From Pseudomonadota bacterium (lineage in GTDB: Bacteria > Desulfobacterota > Desulfovibrionia > Desulfovibrionales > Desulfomicrobiaceae), in NCBI GenBank assembly GCA_018902545.1, contig JAHIQM010000014.1, positions 1 to 64,000 on the forward strand: DNA of 64,000 nucleotides, read 5' to 3'. The position numbers and the translations under genes are program-made. Of the stretch, positions 16,053 to 23,833 are shown in pieces (within the stretch, counting starts at the first letter, position 1; every line of letters begins with the position of its first letter). The notes beneath the pieces were generated by a model, which was not told the origin of the DNA, did no database searches, and was given only the letters and a program-made list of their open reading frames with translations.

Positions 16053-16100
16053 GTTATAGTGTTTTCTGTTTTTTGTTAATCTGGCTTGGGCATCTAAACA

Positions 16101-16232
16101 GACGTCACTGCAAAAAGTTGTCATCCCCTTGAAGAAGGGGACCCATGCCTTTATTAACTATCTGAAAAGAATGGATTCCCGCCTTCTCGGGAATGACACT
16201 TAGGTTCTTTTGCGACTTTTTGCAGTGGAGTC
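16101..16232 (-). mobile_element. MITE-like inverted-repeat element, copy 3
   Basis: This 132-bp unit is copy 1 (443-573) in reverse orientation with few differences. Core terminal repeats are at 16106-16118 and 16213-16227, extended to GACGT and GAGTC. It is flanked by the direct repeat TAAACA (16095-16100 and 16233-16238), a clear 6-bp target duplication with a sequence different from that of copy 1. It lies between the SGNH gene and the immunity-like relic. Confidence 0.8.
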
Positions 16233-16317
16233 TAAACACGTTTCCAAGTTTTCCAGGAGTTGGCTCGATCTGTTCCGCCATCAGCTCATCTTGCATCCTG
16301 CTGAATGATCAACAGAA

Positions 16318-16400
16318 CTGCGGTAACGCCCATGACCTGAAACGTGATTGCGGAAGCTGCAGAGGAAATGAAGTCCCCCCGATTCACGAGGGCTAAACGA
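16318..16400 (+). pseudogene. Relic of the small immunity-like gene (C-terminus only)
   Basis: The frame through 16332 reads T-P-M-T, stop (TGA 16338-16340), N-V-I-A-E-A-A-E-E-M-K-S-P-R-F-T-R-A-K. The intact gene at 11431 ends T-P-M-T-R-D-L-I-V-E-A-V-E-D-M-K-S-I-R-F-M-S-A-E. DNA similarity is also evident, with ACGCCCATGACC shared exactly. The stop inside, the lost final stop codon and the missing gene body show a dead copy. Upstream sequence 16239-16317 has no recognisable match. Confidence 0.6.
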
Positions 16401-16412
16401 GTTGATTTTGAA

Positions 16413-17183
16413 TTAATCGCATTCACCCACACGCACACCCCGCATGGACACCGATCCCAGCGTCACTCTGGCATTGAAGAACGCCACAGGTTCTCCCCCT
16501 TCCGCCGCCCCCAGCACGTAGAGCAGGGGCAGGTAGTGTTCTTCTGTGGGGATGGCCTGGCGGGCGTGGGGGAGTTTTTCGTAGTCCACCAGTGCCTGAT
16601 GCTCTGCTGCGCCGATCAGTTCCGCCATGGCTTTGTCGCTTTCCAGCGCCCAGTCGAAGCCCTCTTCCTGCCAGGCCATGACCCGCAGGTTGTGGACCAT
16701 GTTACCGCTGCCCAGGAGCAGCACCCCCTCTTTTCGCAACGCCCCAAGCTCCCTGCCCAGTGCGTAGTGAAAATCCGGCGGCGCGCCTGCGTCCAGGCTG
16801 ACCTGCACCACCGGGATGTCCGCCTGCGGGTACATTCGGCAGAGCACGGACCAGGCGCCGTGGTCCAGACCCCAGGAGCGGTCCGGCCGGATGCGGGTTG
16901 AGCGCGCCGAGGACATCACCTTTTCAGCAAGTTCCGGTGATCCCGGGGCCGGGTAGCTCATGTTTTCCAGGGCCGCCGGGAATCCGGAGAAATCGTGGAT
17001 GGTCGCGGGATGCTCCATGGCTGTCACGCAGGTGCCATCTGTTTCCCAATGCGCGGAAACGCAGACGATGCCCTTGGGCCGCGGCAGGGATCTGCCAAGC
17101 TCCGCCCAGGTCCGGCTGAACTCGTTGTCTTCGATGGCATTCATGGGGTTGCCGTGGCCGACGAACAGTGCGGGCATGCTCAT
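16413..17183 (-). CDS. ygiD: Extradiol dioxygenase of the LigB/YgiD family
   Basis: The 256-residue protein matches 4,5-DOPA extradiol dioxygenase-like YgiD: PALFVGHGNPMNAI at the start supplies a metal-binding His, VSAHWETDG a second, and HPATIHDFSGFP follows as in the family. These are non-haem iron or zinc enzymes of the class III extradiol type; the physiological substrate in bacteria is mostly unclear, and in an anaerobe oxygen would be limited. The gene lies 8 bases behind the membrane-protein gene on the same strand. Its 3' end is duplicated as a relic at 12098-12166. Confidence 0.85.
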   Translation of the reverse strand: MSMPALFVGHGNPMNAIEDNEFSRTWAELGRSLPRPKGIVCVSAHWETDGTCVTAMEHPATIHDFSGFPAALENMSYPAPGSPELAEKVMSSARSTRIRPDRSWGLDHGAWSVLCRMYPQADIPVVQVSLDAGAPPDFHYALGRELGALRKEGVLLLGSGNMVHNLRVMAWQEEGFDWALESDKAMAELIGAAEHQALVDYEKLPHARQAIPTEEHYLPLLYVLGAAEGGEPVAFFNARVTLGSVSMRGVRVGECD

Positions 17184-17191
17184 GGTCTTCC

Positions 17192-18049
17192 TCAGGTCTT
17201 GATGTTGGTGAAGACCCTGGTCCAGGCCAGGGTCAAGGCGATGGCGAAGAGGGCGGCGACGATGCCGAGCGCCACATCATACATGGGCGGGGCGGCCAGG
17301 GCCAGGCGGATGAAGAGGGTGCACAGCGCATAGCCCGAGTTGCGGAACACTGCGTGAAACGACGGCCGGAAGCACTGCGAGATGAGCACCACCAGGATGT
17401 CGGTGAAGATGAGCAGGGTGTAGAAGACCGGGAAAAAGTCGATGCGCGGCAGGCCCGCGAGCATGTAGTAGATATTGCACAGGCCCAGGACGGCAAAAGT
17501 GAAGAGGAGCAAGAGCGCGATGCCCTTTTTCGCCGCCACGAATCGGAACAGGTCGTGGGGCAGGCCCATGCCCTGCTTCTTTTCCGGTTGAATGCGGTAA
17601 TACACGCCGAGCAGGGCGAAAACGACCAGGGCTCCGAATCCGTACCCCAGGATATGAAAGACCGGGGTCAGTTCCGTACCCACCACGGTGATGGGTTCGG
17701 TAAAGTACGACAGCTCTTTGAAGGCGTCGCGAAGTAGAATCAGCGAGAGGATCTCGAACTGCTTGCCCACGGACTTGGAAAAGGAGCAGGGCAGGGTGAA
17801 GATAAGGCTCACAACCTCAAGGATCAGCACCAAGGTGAAGGCCAGGTTCACGGCATGAAAATGGTTGGTGGGCGTGTGCGCGGCCAGAGCGGCCGGGAGC
17901 AGGCCCTGCCGGTTCAGTTCGATGCCGACCATGGCGGCCAGGAATACGACGATGAGCCCCAGGGCGAAGCGACGGTGCATGCGTTCGCGCTCCCAGAAAT
18001 GATGCAGGGGATCGAAGATATAGGTGAATCGTTCGAAAATAAAATCCAT
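17192..18049 (-). CDS. Multi-pass membrane protein of unknown function
   Basis: A 285-residue protein with about seven hydrophobic segments, for example FALGLIVVFLAAMVGIEL near residue 28 and LALAAPPMYDVALGIVAALF near the end. I do not recognise the family. ATG 18049 is preceded by GGAG eight bases upstream. It lies between a quinone-reductase gene and ygiD on the same strand with short gaps, so the three are probably co-transcribed. Confidence 0.7.
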   Translation of the reverse strand: MDFIFERFTYIFDPLHHFWERERMHRRFALGLIVVFLAAMVGIELNRQGLLPAALAAHTPTNHFHAVNLAFTLVLILEVVSLIFTLPCSFSKSVGKQFEILSLILLRDAFKELSYFTEPITVVGTELTPVFHILGYGFGALVVFALLGVYYRIQPEKKQGMGLPHDLFRFVAAKKGIALLLLFTFAVLGLCNIYYMLAGLPRIDFFPVFYTLLIFTDILVVLISQCFRPSFHAVFRNSGYALCTLFIRLALAAPPMYDVALGIVAALFAIALTLAWTRVFTNIKT

Positions 18050-18078
18050 GGAAAGAGGCTCCGGCTTTGCAGATGTGA

Positions 18079-18657
18079 TTACAGATGCCGCGAGGTGATG
18101 GACACGACTTCCCCGAGGTAGGATCTGCGCACCTCGTCATCGACCGTGTCCACACTGCCGAAAAAGGCGTGGTGGAGAACCTCCATCCCGCACATTTCGA
18201 AGATGCCCGTGTCCGTGGTCAGGGCCATGGCCTCGTGCATGCCCATGGATGTGTACACGGAACTGGGCAGGGCCGTGGTGTTGAAGATCAGCACGCTCTT
18301 GCCGGCAAGCAGCCCTTTGGCCGCGCCGTCATGCAGGCAGTAGGCGAAATCTCGGCAAAAGACCCGGTCGATATAGCCCTTGAGCATGCCCGGCATCCCT
18401 GCCCACCATACAGGATAGACAAAGGTGAGCATGTCGGCCCAGGTGATGAATTCCTGCTCCTGAAGGACATCCGGCGGAACCATTTCCGCCGCGCCGTCCA
18501 GATCCGCTCTGGACAATACGGGATTGAAGGCGATTGCGTAAAGATCGCGGCAACAGGTGTCGTGTCCCAGGGCTCCGGATACGGCCTCCACCGAATCGGC
18601 GATGGCGCGGTTGAAACTTGCGGGGCTCGGGTGGCAGAAAATGACGAGGTGGTTCAT
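18079..18657 (-). CDS. Flavodoxin-fold NAD(P)H:quinone reductase
   Basis: The 192-residue protein has the signature of the NQO1/MdaB/KefF-type flavoproteins: HLVIFCHPSPASFNRAI binds FMN/FAD phosphate, and VYPVWWAGMPGMLKGYIDRV is the conserved isoalloxazine-side loop and following helix. Such cytoplasmic enzymes reduce quinones by two electrons. ATG 18657 has AAGGGGA upstream. It heads the short minus-strand group that continues with the membrane protein and ygiD. Confidence 0.88.
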   Translation of the reverse strand: MNHLVIFCHPSPASFNRAIADSVEAVSGALGHDTCCRDLYAIAFNPVLSRADLDGAAEMVPPDVLQEQEFITWADMLTFVYPVWWAGMPGMLKGYIDRVFCRDFAYCLHDGAAKGLLAGKSVLIFNTTALPSSVYTSMGMHEAMALTTDTGIFEMCGMEVLHHAFFGSVDTVDDEVRRSYLGEVVSITSRHL

Positions 18658-18824
18658 AGCGTCCCCTTATCGGTGCCAAACATTGCAGGGAATAGGGCCG
18701 GACTGCGTTCCCGGGATTGTCACGATAAGTCTCGGGATTATGGCGCACCATACGACAAGGGGAAAAATCTTGAAAGTGAAATTTGATCGATCACGGGATC
18801 TTGGGGCGGAAAGTGTGCCACAGG

Positions 18825-19049
18825 TCAGGGTTCACGAAGCAAGGCGAGAATCTGGTCGGCGCTGGGGATGAGCCTGGTGGCCTGCTTGGAATAAATCAGG
18901 CGGCCGCCGAGCAGCACCTCGAAGTCCCCTTTGCTGCCCTGGGCAAGGGATACGGAAGCCCCGCTCTCGACGCGCAATCTGTCCGCAAGACTTGCGGCTC
19001 GTTTTTGGTAGCCCGCTCACATGCCACAATATACGATCTGGACCTGCAT
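18825..19049 (-). CDS. SelW/Rdx-family selenoprotein (in-frame TGA read as selenocysteine)
   Basis: Starting at ATG 19049 the frame reads MQVQIVYCGM, then TGA (19017-19019), then AGYQKRAASLADRL and on to TGA 18825-18827. This gives a 74-residue protein if the first TGA is selenocysteine. The result has the CxxU redox motif (Cys8, Sec11) at the end of the first strand, and later FEVLLGGRLIYSKQ and RLIPSADQI, both typical of SelW/SelT/SelH (Rdx) proteins. A hairpin right behind the TGA fits a bacterial SECIS. The start is backed by GGAGAAGG. It is 26 bases behind the DUF2845 gene. Family members act as small thioredoxin-fold redox proteins; the partner is unknown. Confidence 0.85.
18983..18997 (-). 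promoter_or_regulatory. SECIS-like hairpin of the SelW gene
   Basis: On the minus strand CCGCAA-GTC-TTGCGG forms a perfect 6-bp stem with a GUC loop. The loop starts 25 bases after the in-frame TGA, within the 16-37 base range described for bacterial SECIS elements, and has G as its first base, as is common. SelB binding cannot be shown from sequence alone. Confidence 0.65.
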
Positions 19050-19075
19050 TGCCTTCTCCCGTTGCGCTGTTGCGC

Positions 19076-19369
19076 TCACTTCTGAAAGAATTCCGTGTAC
19101 TTGAGCTCTCCGCCTTCGAAAGTCAGCACGTAGTAGCCTCCGCCTGCCTCGTAGGTCAGCTGCGTGATGTAGAGCAGGCGCTCCCCGTCGCGGGTTGTTC
19201 GCTTGACTTCGCCGATGCGGTCCTCCCACAGGGGGGTGCCGCATTTCTGGCGTACCTTGGTGATGATGGTGCCCGCCGTCATGAGGTCGCCTTGGCAACG
19301 CAGGTCCGCGGCCTGGGCCGGGATGCCCGGAAAAAGCAGCACGGCGGCCAGAAAAAAGAGCTTTCGCAT
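19076..19369 (-). CDS. DUF2845 secreted protein
   Basis: A 97-residue protein with a signal peptide (MRKLFFLAAVLLFPGIPAQA) and a short mature part with LRCQGDLMTAGTIITKVRQKCG, the two-cysteine start typical of DUF2845 proteins, then a small beta-rich domain. Function unknown; location probably periplasmic. GGAGAAG lies before ATG 19369. It is the first gene of a pair with the selenoprotein and is divergent from aspA. Confidence 0.75.
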   Translation of the reverse strand: MRKLFFLAAVLLFPGIPAQAADLRCQGDLMTAGTIITKVRQKCGTPLWEDRIGEVKRTTRDGERLLYITQLTYEAGGGYYVLTFEGGELKYTEFFQK

Positions 19370-19439
19370 CGGGGCTTCTCCGTCTAGTTGAGGTGTAATG
19401 TACTGTAGGCCTCAAGGTAATCGCTAGTAAAGAGGGTAT

Positions 19440-20870
19440 ATGAACTATCGTACCGAGAAAGACTCCTTGGGCGAGCGCAAGGTGCCAGCATCGGCCTATT
19501 ACGGAGTGCAGACCGTGCGCGCCATGGAAAACTTTCAGGTCACGGGCATCCCCATTTCGCATTATCCGCTGCACATCGAGGCCCTGGCCTGCATCAAGCA
19601 GGCTGCGGCCCTGGCCAACCTGGAGCTGGGAATTCTTGATCCGGACATCGCCCATGCCATCATGGCGGCCTGCCGGAATGTGCGCGAAGGCAAACTCAAT
19701 GACCAGTTCGTGGTCGATGTCATCCAGGGCGGGGCCGGGACCTCGGTCAACATGAACGCCAACGAGGTCATCGCCAACCAGGCCTTGGAGCTGATGGGGC
19801 ACGCCAAGGGCGAATACGTGTTTTGCCACCCCAACAACCACGTCAACCTTTCCCAGTCCACCAACGACGTGTACCCGACGTCACTGCGGATCACGGCGAT
19901 CTGGAAGATCCGGGAGTTGGTAAGCGCCATGGAAGAGCTGGTGGACGCCCTGGCCTGCAAGGGTGTGGAATTCGCCGATGTGCTCAAGATGGGCCGCACC
20001 CAGTTGCAAGACGCCGTGCCCATGACCCTGGGCCAGGAATTCGCGGCCTGGGCCGTGACCGTGGGCGAGGATATCGATCGCGTGCAGGAGTGCCGCAAGC
20101 TGCTCATGGAGATCAACATGGGCGCTACGGCCATCGGCACGGGCATCAACACCGTTCCGGCCTACGCCGCCTTTGTCTGCGAGAAGCTGGCCCACATCAC
20201 GGGCCTGCCCCTGACCAAGTCGCCCAACCTGGTGGAGGCCACCTCGGACACGGGGGCTTTTGTGCAGCTCTCGGGCGTGTTCAAGCGTGTGGCGGTGAAG
20301 CTCTCCAAGATCTGCAACGATCTGCGACTGCTCTCCTCCGGTCCTTACGCGGGGTTTGGCGAGATCAACCTGCCACCGCGCCAGCCGGGTTCGTCCATCA
20401 TGCCCGGCAAGGTCAACCCGGTCATCCCGGAGATGGTCAACCAGGTCTGCTTCCAGGCCATCGGCAACGACCTGACCGTGACCATGGCCGCCGAGGCCGG
20501 ACAATTGGAGCTCAACGTCTTCGAGCCCATCATCGCCTTCAACCTCTTTCAAACCATGGACATGCTGCTGCGGGCCATGCGCATCTTGAAAGACCGCTGC
20601 ATCGTCGGCATCACCGCCAACCGCGAGCGCTGCGCCCAAATGGTGCGCATGTCGGCGGGGATCGTGACCGTGCTTGTGCCCTATCTGGGCTACGATGAGG
20701 CAGCCGCAATCGCCAAGGAGTCAGCGGAGACCGGCAAGACGGTGTACGATCTCGTGCTGGAGAAGGGGTTCATGACCCAGGAGGAGCTTGAAGACGTCCT
20801 CGACCCCATGAAGATGACGCACCCGCGCATGGTGCAGCGGGGAGCGTGCCCGAAGCCTGGGCGCAACTGA
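19440..20870 (+). CDS. aspA: Aspartate ammonia-lyase
   Basis: A 476-residue cytoplasmic enzyme that converts L-aspartate to fumarate and ammonia. It starts MNYRTEKDSLGERKVPASAYYG like other aspartases and has the fumarase/aspartase signature GSSIMPGKVNPVIPE from residue 317. Length matches the family (about 470). Aspartase rather than fumarase is favoured by the N-terminal GVQTVRAMENF segment and the C-terminal MTQEELEDVLDP. In a sulfate reducer it can supply fumarate from aspartate. GAGGG at 19432-19436 precedes the ATG. It is a single gene, divergent from the DUF2845 gene. Confidence 0.95.
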   Translation: MNYRTEKDSLGERKVPASAYYGVQTVRAMENFQVTGIPISHYPLHIEALACIKQAAALANLELGILDPDIAHAIMAACRNVREGKLNDQFVVDVIQGGAGTSVNMNANEVIANQALELMGHAKGEYVFCHPNNHVNLSQSTNDVYPTSLRITAIWKIRELVSAMEELVDALACKGVEFADVLKMGRTQLQDAVPMTLGQEFAAWAVTVGEDIDRVQECRKLLMEINMGATAIGTGINTVPAYAAFVCEKLAHITGLPLTKSPNLVEATSDTGAFVQLSGVFKRVAVKLSKICNDLRLLSSGPYAGFGEINLPPRQPGSSIMPGKVNPVIPEMVNQVCFQAIGNDLTVTMAAEAGQLELNVFEPIIAFNLFQTMDMLLRAMRILKDRCIVGITANRERCAQMVRMSAGIVTVLVPYLGYDEAAAIAKESAETGKTVYDLVLEKGFMTQEELEDVLDPMKMTHPRMVQRGACPKPGRN

Positions 20871-20979
20871 TCGGAATGACTGGCTTTGCCTGACCGCATG
20901 TCGCCGACCGACGGGTATGGCGGGGAGACTTGACGAAAGTCTTGCTAATGACCATTTTTAAAAGATGTTGCGTACGGCT

Positions 20980-21471
20980 ATGAATGAACTCCTTCGCTAC
21001 CTGCGGGTAGCCCCGTTTCCCCATCTGACCACGGTCAAGGTTGCCGCCTTGGCGATTGTGTCAGGCTGTGAAGCATGGTTCTTTATTGAGCAGCCCGAAT
21101 TTTCCTGGGTGGCCTGGGTCTGGATCGTACTGACCGGGCTCTTTGCCTGGGGAGTGATCCTGTGTCAGGCCGATGCCTTCTCTCGCTACCGTGAATTCAA
21201 GAGGCTGCGGCATCTGCTGCATCGTTACGGGTTCAGGCCCGGAATCTTTCGCCTGGTGGCGGCGTCCCGCTGTCAGCGCGACGCCGCCATGTTGGCCGCC
21301 GGAGAGACGGGTTGCCGCGCCCAGGCCAGGCGTGTGTTCCAGGAGCTCGGCTACCGCTGGTACCACATCCTGCCTGACGCCATCCTGGCCAATCCCTTTG
21401 TTTTCTTCCACCCCAGATTCCTGCGCTCCACCTTTATTCCTGGGAAGCGCTCCAAAAATCAGCCCTGCTGA
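20980..21471 (+). CDS. Small membrane protein of unknown function
   Basis: About 163 residues from ATG 20980 (an in-frame ATG at 20965 adds five residues; neither has a clear binding site). Two hydrophobic helices (about 20-37 and 45-63) are followed by a basic, cysteine-containing cytoplasmic or periplasmic part ending in FFHPRFLRSTFIPGKR. I do not recognise the family. It follows aspA after 109 bases and converges on rubrerythrin. Confidence 0.55.
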   Translation: MNELLRYLRVAPFPHLTTVKVAALAIVSGCEAWFFIEQPEFSWVAWVWIVLTGLFAWGVILCQADAFSRYREFKRLRHLLHRYGFRPGIFRLVAASRCQRDAAMLAAGETGCRAQARRVFQELGYRWYHILPDAILANPFVFFHPRFLRSTFIPGKRSKNQPC

Positions 21472-21523
21472 AGCCGCCGCATGCCTGGGTCGTGCAGATC
21501 CTAGGCATGGGTTGCGGATAGCC

Positions 21524-21551
21524 AAAAAAAAGGAGCCGCGAAGGGCTCCTT
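21524..21551 (-). terminator. Rho-independent terminator of rubrerythrin
   Basis: On the minus strand AAGGAGCC pairs with GGCTCCTT around a 6-base loop, and the stem runs into a row of Ts (As at 21524-21531 on the plus strand). It lies 23 bases after the rubrerythrin stop. Confidence 0.8.
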
Positions 21552-21574
21552 GTCGGTCAGGCTGCGCAGGCGGC

Positions 21575-22153
21575 CTACCAGTTCTCGGCCAGTTCCTCGA
21601 AATGAGCCTGGGGATGGGCACAGGCCGGACAGAGCTCAGCGGCTTTTTCACTGGTATGTACATACCCGCAGTTGCGGCAGCGCCAGGTGACCTTCTTTTC
21701 CCGCTTGAAGACTCGGCCATCCTCGATGTTCTTGGCCAGGGCCAGGTAGCGGCGCTCATGCTCCTTTTCCGCCACGGCGATGGACAGCATGATGGCGGAG
21801 ATTTCCGGAAAGCCCTCTTCCTTGGCGACCTTGGCGAACTCGGGGTACATGTGTTCCCATTCGTGATTTTCACCACCAGCAGCTTCGCGCAGGTTATCAA
21901 GGGTGGTGCCGATGCGGCCGGCCGGGAATGACGCCGTGATTTCAACTTCGCCCCCTTCCAGCAGTTTGAACAGACTTTTGGCGTGAGCCATTTCCTGATC
22001 CGCAGTTTCGGCGAAAATATCGGAGATCTGGACAAACCCTTCTTTGCGGGCCTCCTTGGCGAAGTAGGTATAGCGGTTGCGTGCCTGAGATTCGCCGGCA
22101 AACGCGGTCAGAATATTTTTTTCGGTCTGTGTTCCTTTCAGAGATTTCGACAT
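21575..22153 (-). CDS. rbr: Rubrerythrin
   Basis: A 192-residue peroxide-reducing non-haem iron protein of anaerobes. The N-terminal ferritin-like domain has the diiron ligands in helices such as AFAGESQARNRYTYF, ETADQEMAHA and VAEKEHERRY. The C-terminal rubredoxin domain has CRNCG and CPACA, giving the Fe(Cys)4 site. Electrons would come from rubredoxin, whose gene is only 1.1 kb away. GGAGG precedes ATG 22153. It is transcribed alone and ends at a clear terminator. Confidence 0.96.
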   Translation of the reverse strand: MSKSLKGTQTEKNILTAFAGESQARNRYTYFAKEARKEGFVQISDIFAETADQEMAHAKSLFKLLEGGEVEITASFPAGRIGTTLDNLREAAGGENHEWEHMYPEFAKVAKEEGFPEISAIMLSIAVAEKEHERRYLALAKNIEDGRVFKREKKVTWRCRNCGYVHTSEKAAELCPACAHPQAHFEELAENW

Positions 22154-22351
22154 AAATCCTCCATGGTTGAATTGTGTGCTGCGCTTAGCAGCGGATAAGC
22201 GGAGCTGTCAAGTTAATAAGATTTATTCTTAATAAGGGATAGGTACGTTCACGGTAAGGGAACCTTCCCGCCCTTGTCCAACACTGCTTCGATCTTGACG
22301 CCCGCCCAATCGTGTTTAAAAAAATGCCATCGTATTGATTGGAGGTGCCGT

Positions 22352-22765
22352 ATGGTTATCGATTTCAGTAATTACTATGATCTACCGCGCAATATGGACA
22401 GTTTTTTCGAGGAATTATGGAGGCCCAGTACACTGAGCCAGAGACGTATCTCATATCCTCCCGTCAATATCAGCGAGAGCGAGGAGGAAATCGTGGTCAT
22501 GTCTGAAATTCCCGGGATGGATACAGGGGATATCGAATTGACCTTGAACGAGAAGAGCCTTGTCATCCGGGGAACAAAAAAGAACGAGGTCGGCAATTAC
22601 TACAGACAGGAGCGCCCCACCGGAAGCTTCCAGCGGATCGTCAATCTGAACGTTTCCGTGCGTGCCGAGGCCATCAAGGCTTCCATGAAAGACGGGGTAC
22701 TGAGGGTGGTTCTGCCCAAGGCGCGAGAAAGCCATCCGCTGACCATTTCCATTGACGCTCAGTAA
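22352..22765 (+). CDS. Hsp20/alpha-crystallin small heat-shock protein 1
   Basis: A 137-residue ATP-independent holdase. The alpha-crystallin domain runs from about residue 38 to 130, with YPPVNISESEEEIVV as first strand and GVLRVVLPKA as the conserved G-x-L motif. ATG 22352 has GGAGG at 22341-22345; reading further upstream adds no conserved sequence. The stop is 24 bases before a second Hsp20 gene, so both should be made together, as is common in Desulfovibrio relatives. Confidence 0.93.
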   Translation: MVIDFSNYYDLPRNMDSFFEELWRPSTLSQRRISYPPVNISESEEEIVVMSEIPGMDTGDIELTLNEKSLVIRGTKKNEVGNYYRQERPTGSFQRIVNLNVSVRAEAIKASMKDGVLRVVLPKARESHPLTISIDAQ

Positions 22766-22789
22766 GCGCCGCCCAGAGGAGAAGAACCC

Positions 22790-23158
22790 ATGACAAGCGA
22801 AATGGAAAAAAAGACCGCTCCGGCCCTGCCCCGGTTCCGCCCCAACACCGATGTACTCGAACGCGAGGACGGATTTCATATTTTTGTGGATATGCCCGGA
22901 GTGGCCAAGGATGGATTGTCCATCGACCTGCGTGACAACGAACTGGAGATCCGCGGTAAGGCGGTCTACCCGCGCGAGGAGAACGCCAAGGTCCTGCATG
23001 TAGAGTTCGGGGACGGCGAATACGTCCGCACCTTCACCATTTCCGACGGCGTGGACCGGGAAGGCATTCGTGCCAGTTTGAAGAAGGGGTTGCTGGAACT
23101 GTTCCTGCCCAAGGCGGCCCGCTTCAAGCCCCGCCGCATCGAGATTCAGGCAGGATAA
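22790..23158 (+). CDS. Hsp20/alpha-crystallin small heat-shock protein 2
   Basis: A 122-residue second small heat-shock protein with the domain at about 20-115 (GFHIFVDMPGVAKDGL, GDGEYVRTFTI, KKGLLELFLPKAA). It lacks the long N-terminal arm of the first protein and ends in RRIEIQAG. The two may form hetero-oligomers. AGAGGAG precedes the ATG. A bidirectional terminator follows. Confidence 0.92.
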   Translation: MTSEMEKKTAPALPRFRPNTDVLEREDGFHIFVDMPGVAKDGLSIDLRDNELEIRGKAVYPREENAKVLHVEFGDGEYVRTFTISDGVDREGIRASLKKGLLELFLPKAARFKPRRIEIQAG

Positions 23159-23221
23159 AGACGGGTTGAAGACGCCAGGTGTCTGGGCGTTTTCGATGGG
23201 TTTTTTTGAAGCGAAAAAAGG

Positions 23222-23265
23222 AAAAAGCGCGTCCCGGTCAGATGATGGCCGGGGCGCGCTTTTTT
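23222..23265. terminator. Bidirectional terminator between hsp20 and rubredoxin
   Basis: An 18-bp stem with A-run on the left and T-run on the right (arms 23222-23239 and 23247-23264, two G-T pairs) lies between the convergent hsp20 pair and rubredoxin genes and can work on both strands. Confidence 0.85.
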
Positions 23266-23278
23266 GTGTTGAGTCGCC

Positions 23279-23506
23279 TCACTCCTTGGTGGGCAGTTCG
23301 CAACCCGAATCCTTGGTGGAACCGGGGCCGACCAGGGGCCGGAAGCATCTCTTCGTGCCCCCGCAGATGGGGCAGCGCCAGTCTTCCGGCAGTTCCGCGA
23401 ACTTGACTCCCGCCGGGATCTTTCCCTTCCTGTCACCCTTGTCCGGATTGTACATGTAGCCGCAATTTACTGTCTGGCACTGATAGATCTCTTCGGGGGC
23501 CGCCAT
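23279..23506 (-). CDS. Rubredoxin, CX4C type
   Basis: A 75-residue iron protein. The first cysteine pair is Cys10-x4-Cys15, two residues wider than the usual CX2C; the second is Cys45-x2-Cys48 in WRCPICGG. The wide spacing is known from the Rd2-type rubredoxin of Desulfovibrio desulfuricans. A tail after residue 52 (RCFRPLV...CELPTKE) is longer than in classic rubredoxins and adds two cysteines. It likely passes electrons to rubrerythrin or other oxygen-defence proteins. GGAG precedes ATG 23506. Confidence 0.92.
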   Translation of the reverse strand: MAAPEEIYQCQTVNCGYMYNPDKGDRKGKIPAGVKFAELPEDWRCPICGGTKRCFRPLVGPGSTKDSGCELPTKE

Positions 23507-23600
23507 TGTTTAGCTCCTAGTTTGATGTTGGGTTGCATTTTTTTACATTAAGGATTCTTGGTCAGAGGTCAAATATGAGGTCGTGGTTGCAAGAGGGTGG

Positions 23601-23672
23601 TCTGCGATGGTTTGGCGGTGGCGGTATGCGACGGTCTGGCAGTGGTGATATGCGACGGCTTGGCGGTTCGGC
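23601..23672 (+). repeat. Three imperfect 24-bp tandem repeats
   Basis: Units at 23601, 23625 and 23649 share the pattern T(C/A)TGCGA(T/C)GG(T/C)(T/C)TGGC(G/A)GT. They lie in the gene-free stretch between rubredoxin and truC. No function is evident; the last unit runs into a long inverted repeat. Confidence 0.6.
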
Positions 23673-23833
23673 CCGCAGGCAGCCTCTCGAAACTCCATCG
23701 CGGGCCTCGTAGAGATGAATCATTGCCCCTTCGAACACAGATCGTCGCTCCGTATGATGGGCAATGATTCACCAAACGATGCCCAGCTCAGTCAGACAGT
23801 CGAGAGCCTGCCTGCGGGCCGAACCGCCAAGCC
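23657..23833. repeat. Long imperfect inverted repeat
   Basis: A 33-base arm (23657-23689) matches its inverse at 23801-23833 with one mismatch. A second nested pair, GAATCATTGCCC (about 23717-23728) and GGGCAATGATTC (about 23759-23770), makes most of the 177 bases a large cruciform-capable palindrome. It looks like a small non-coding mobile repeat, but I see no target duplication. Confidence 0.65.

Noticed and set aside
16344-16901. 185-codon plus-strand frame at the right edge of the accessory region
   Set aside because: Only its first 18 codons match anything (the immunity-like relic); the rest is antisense to ygiD.
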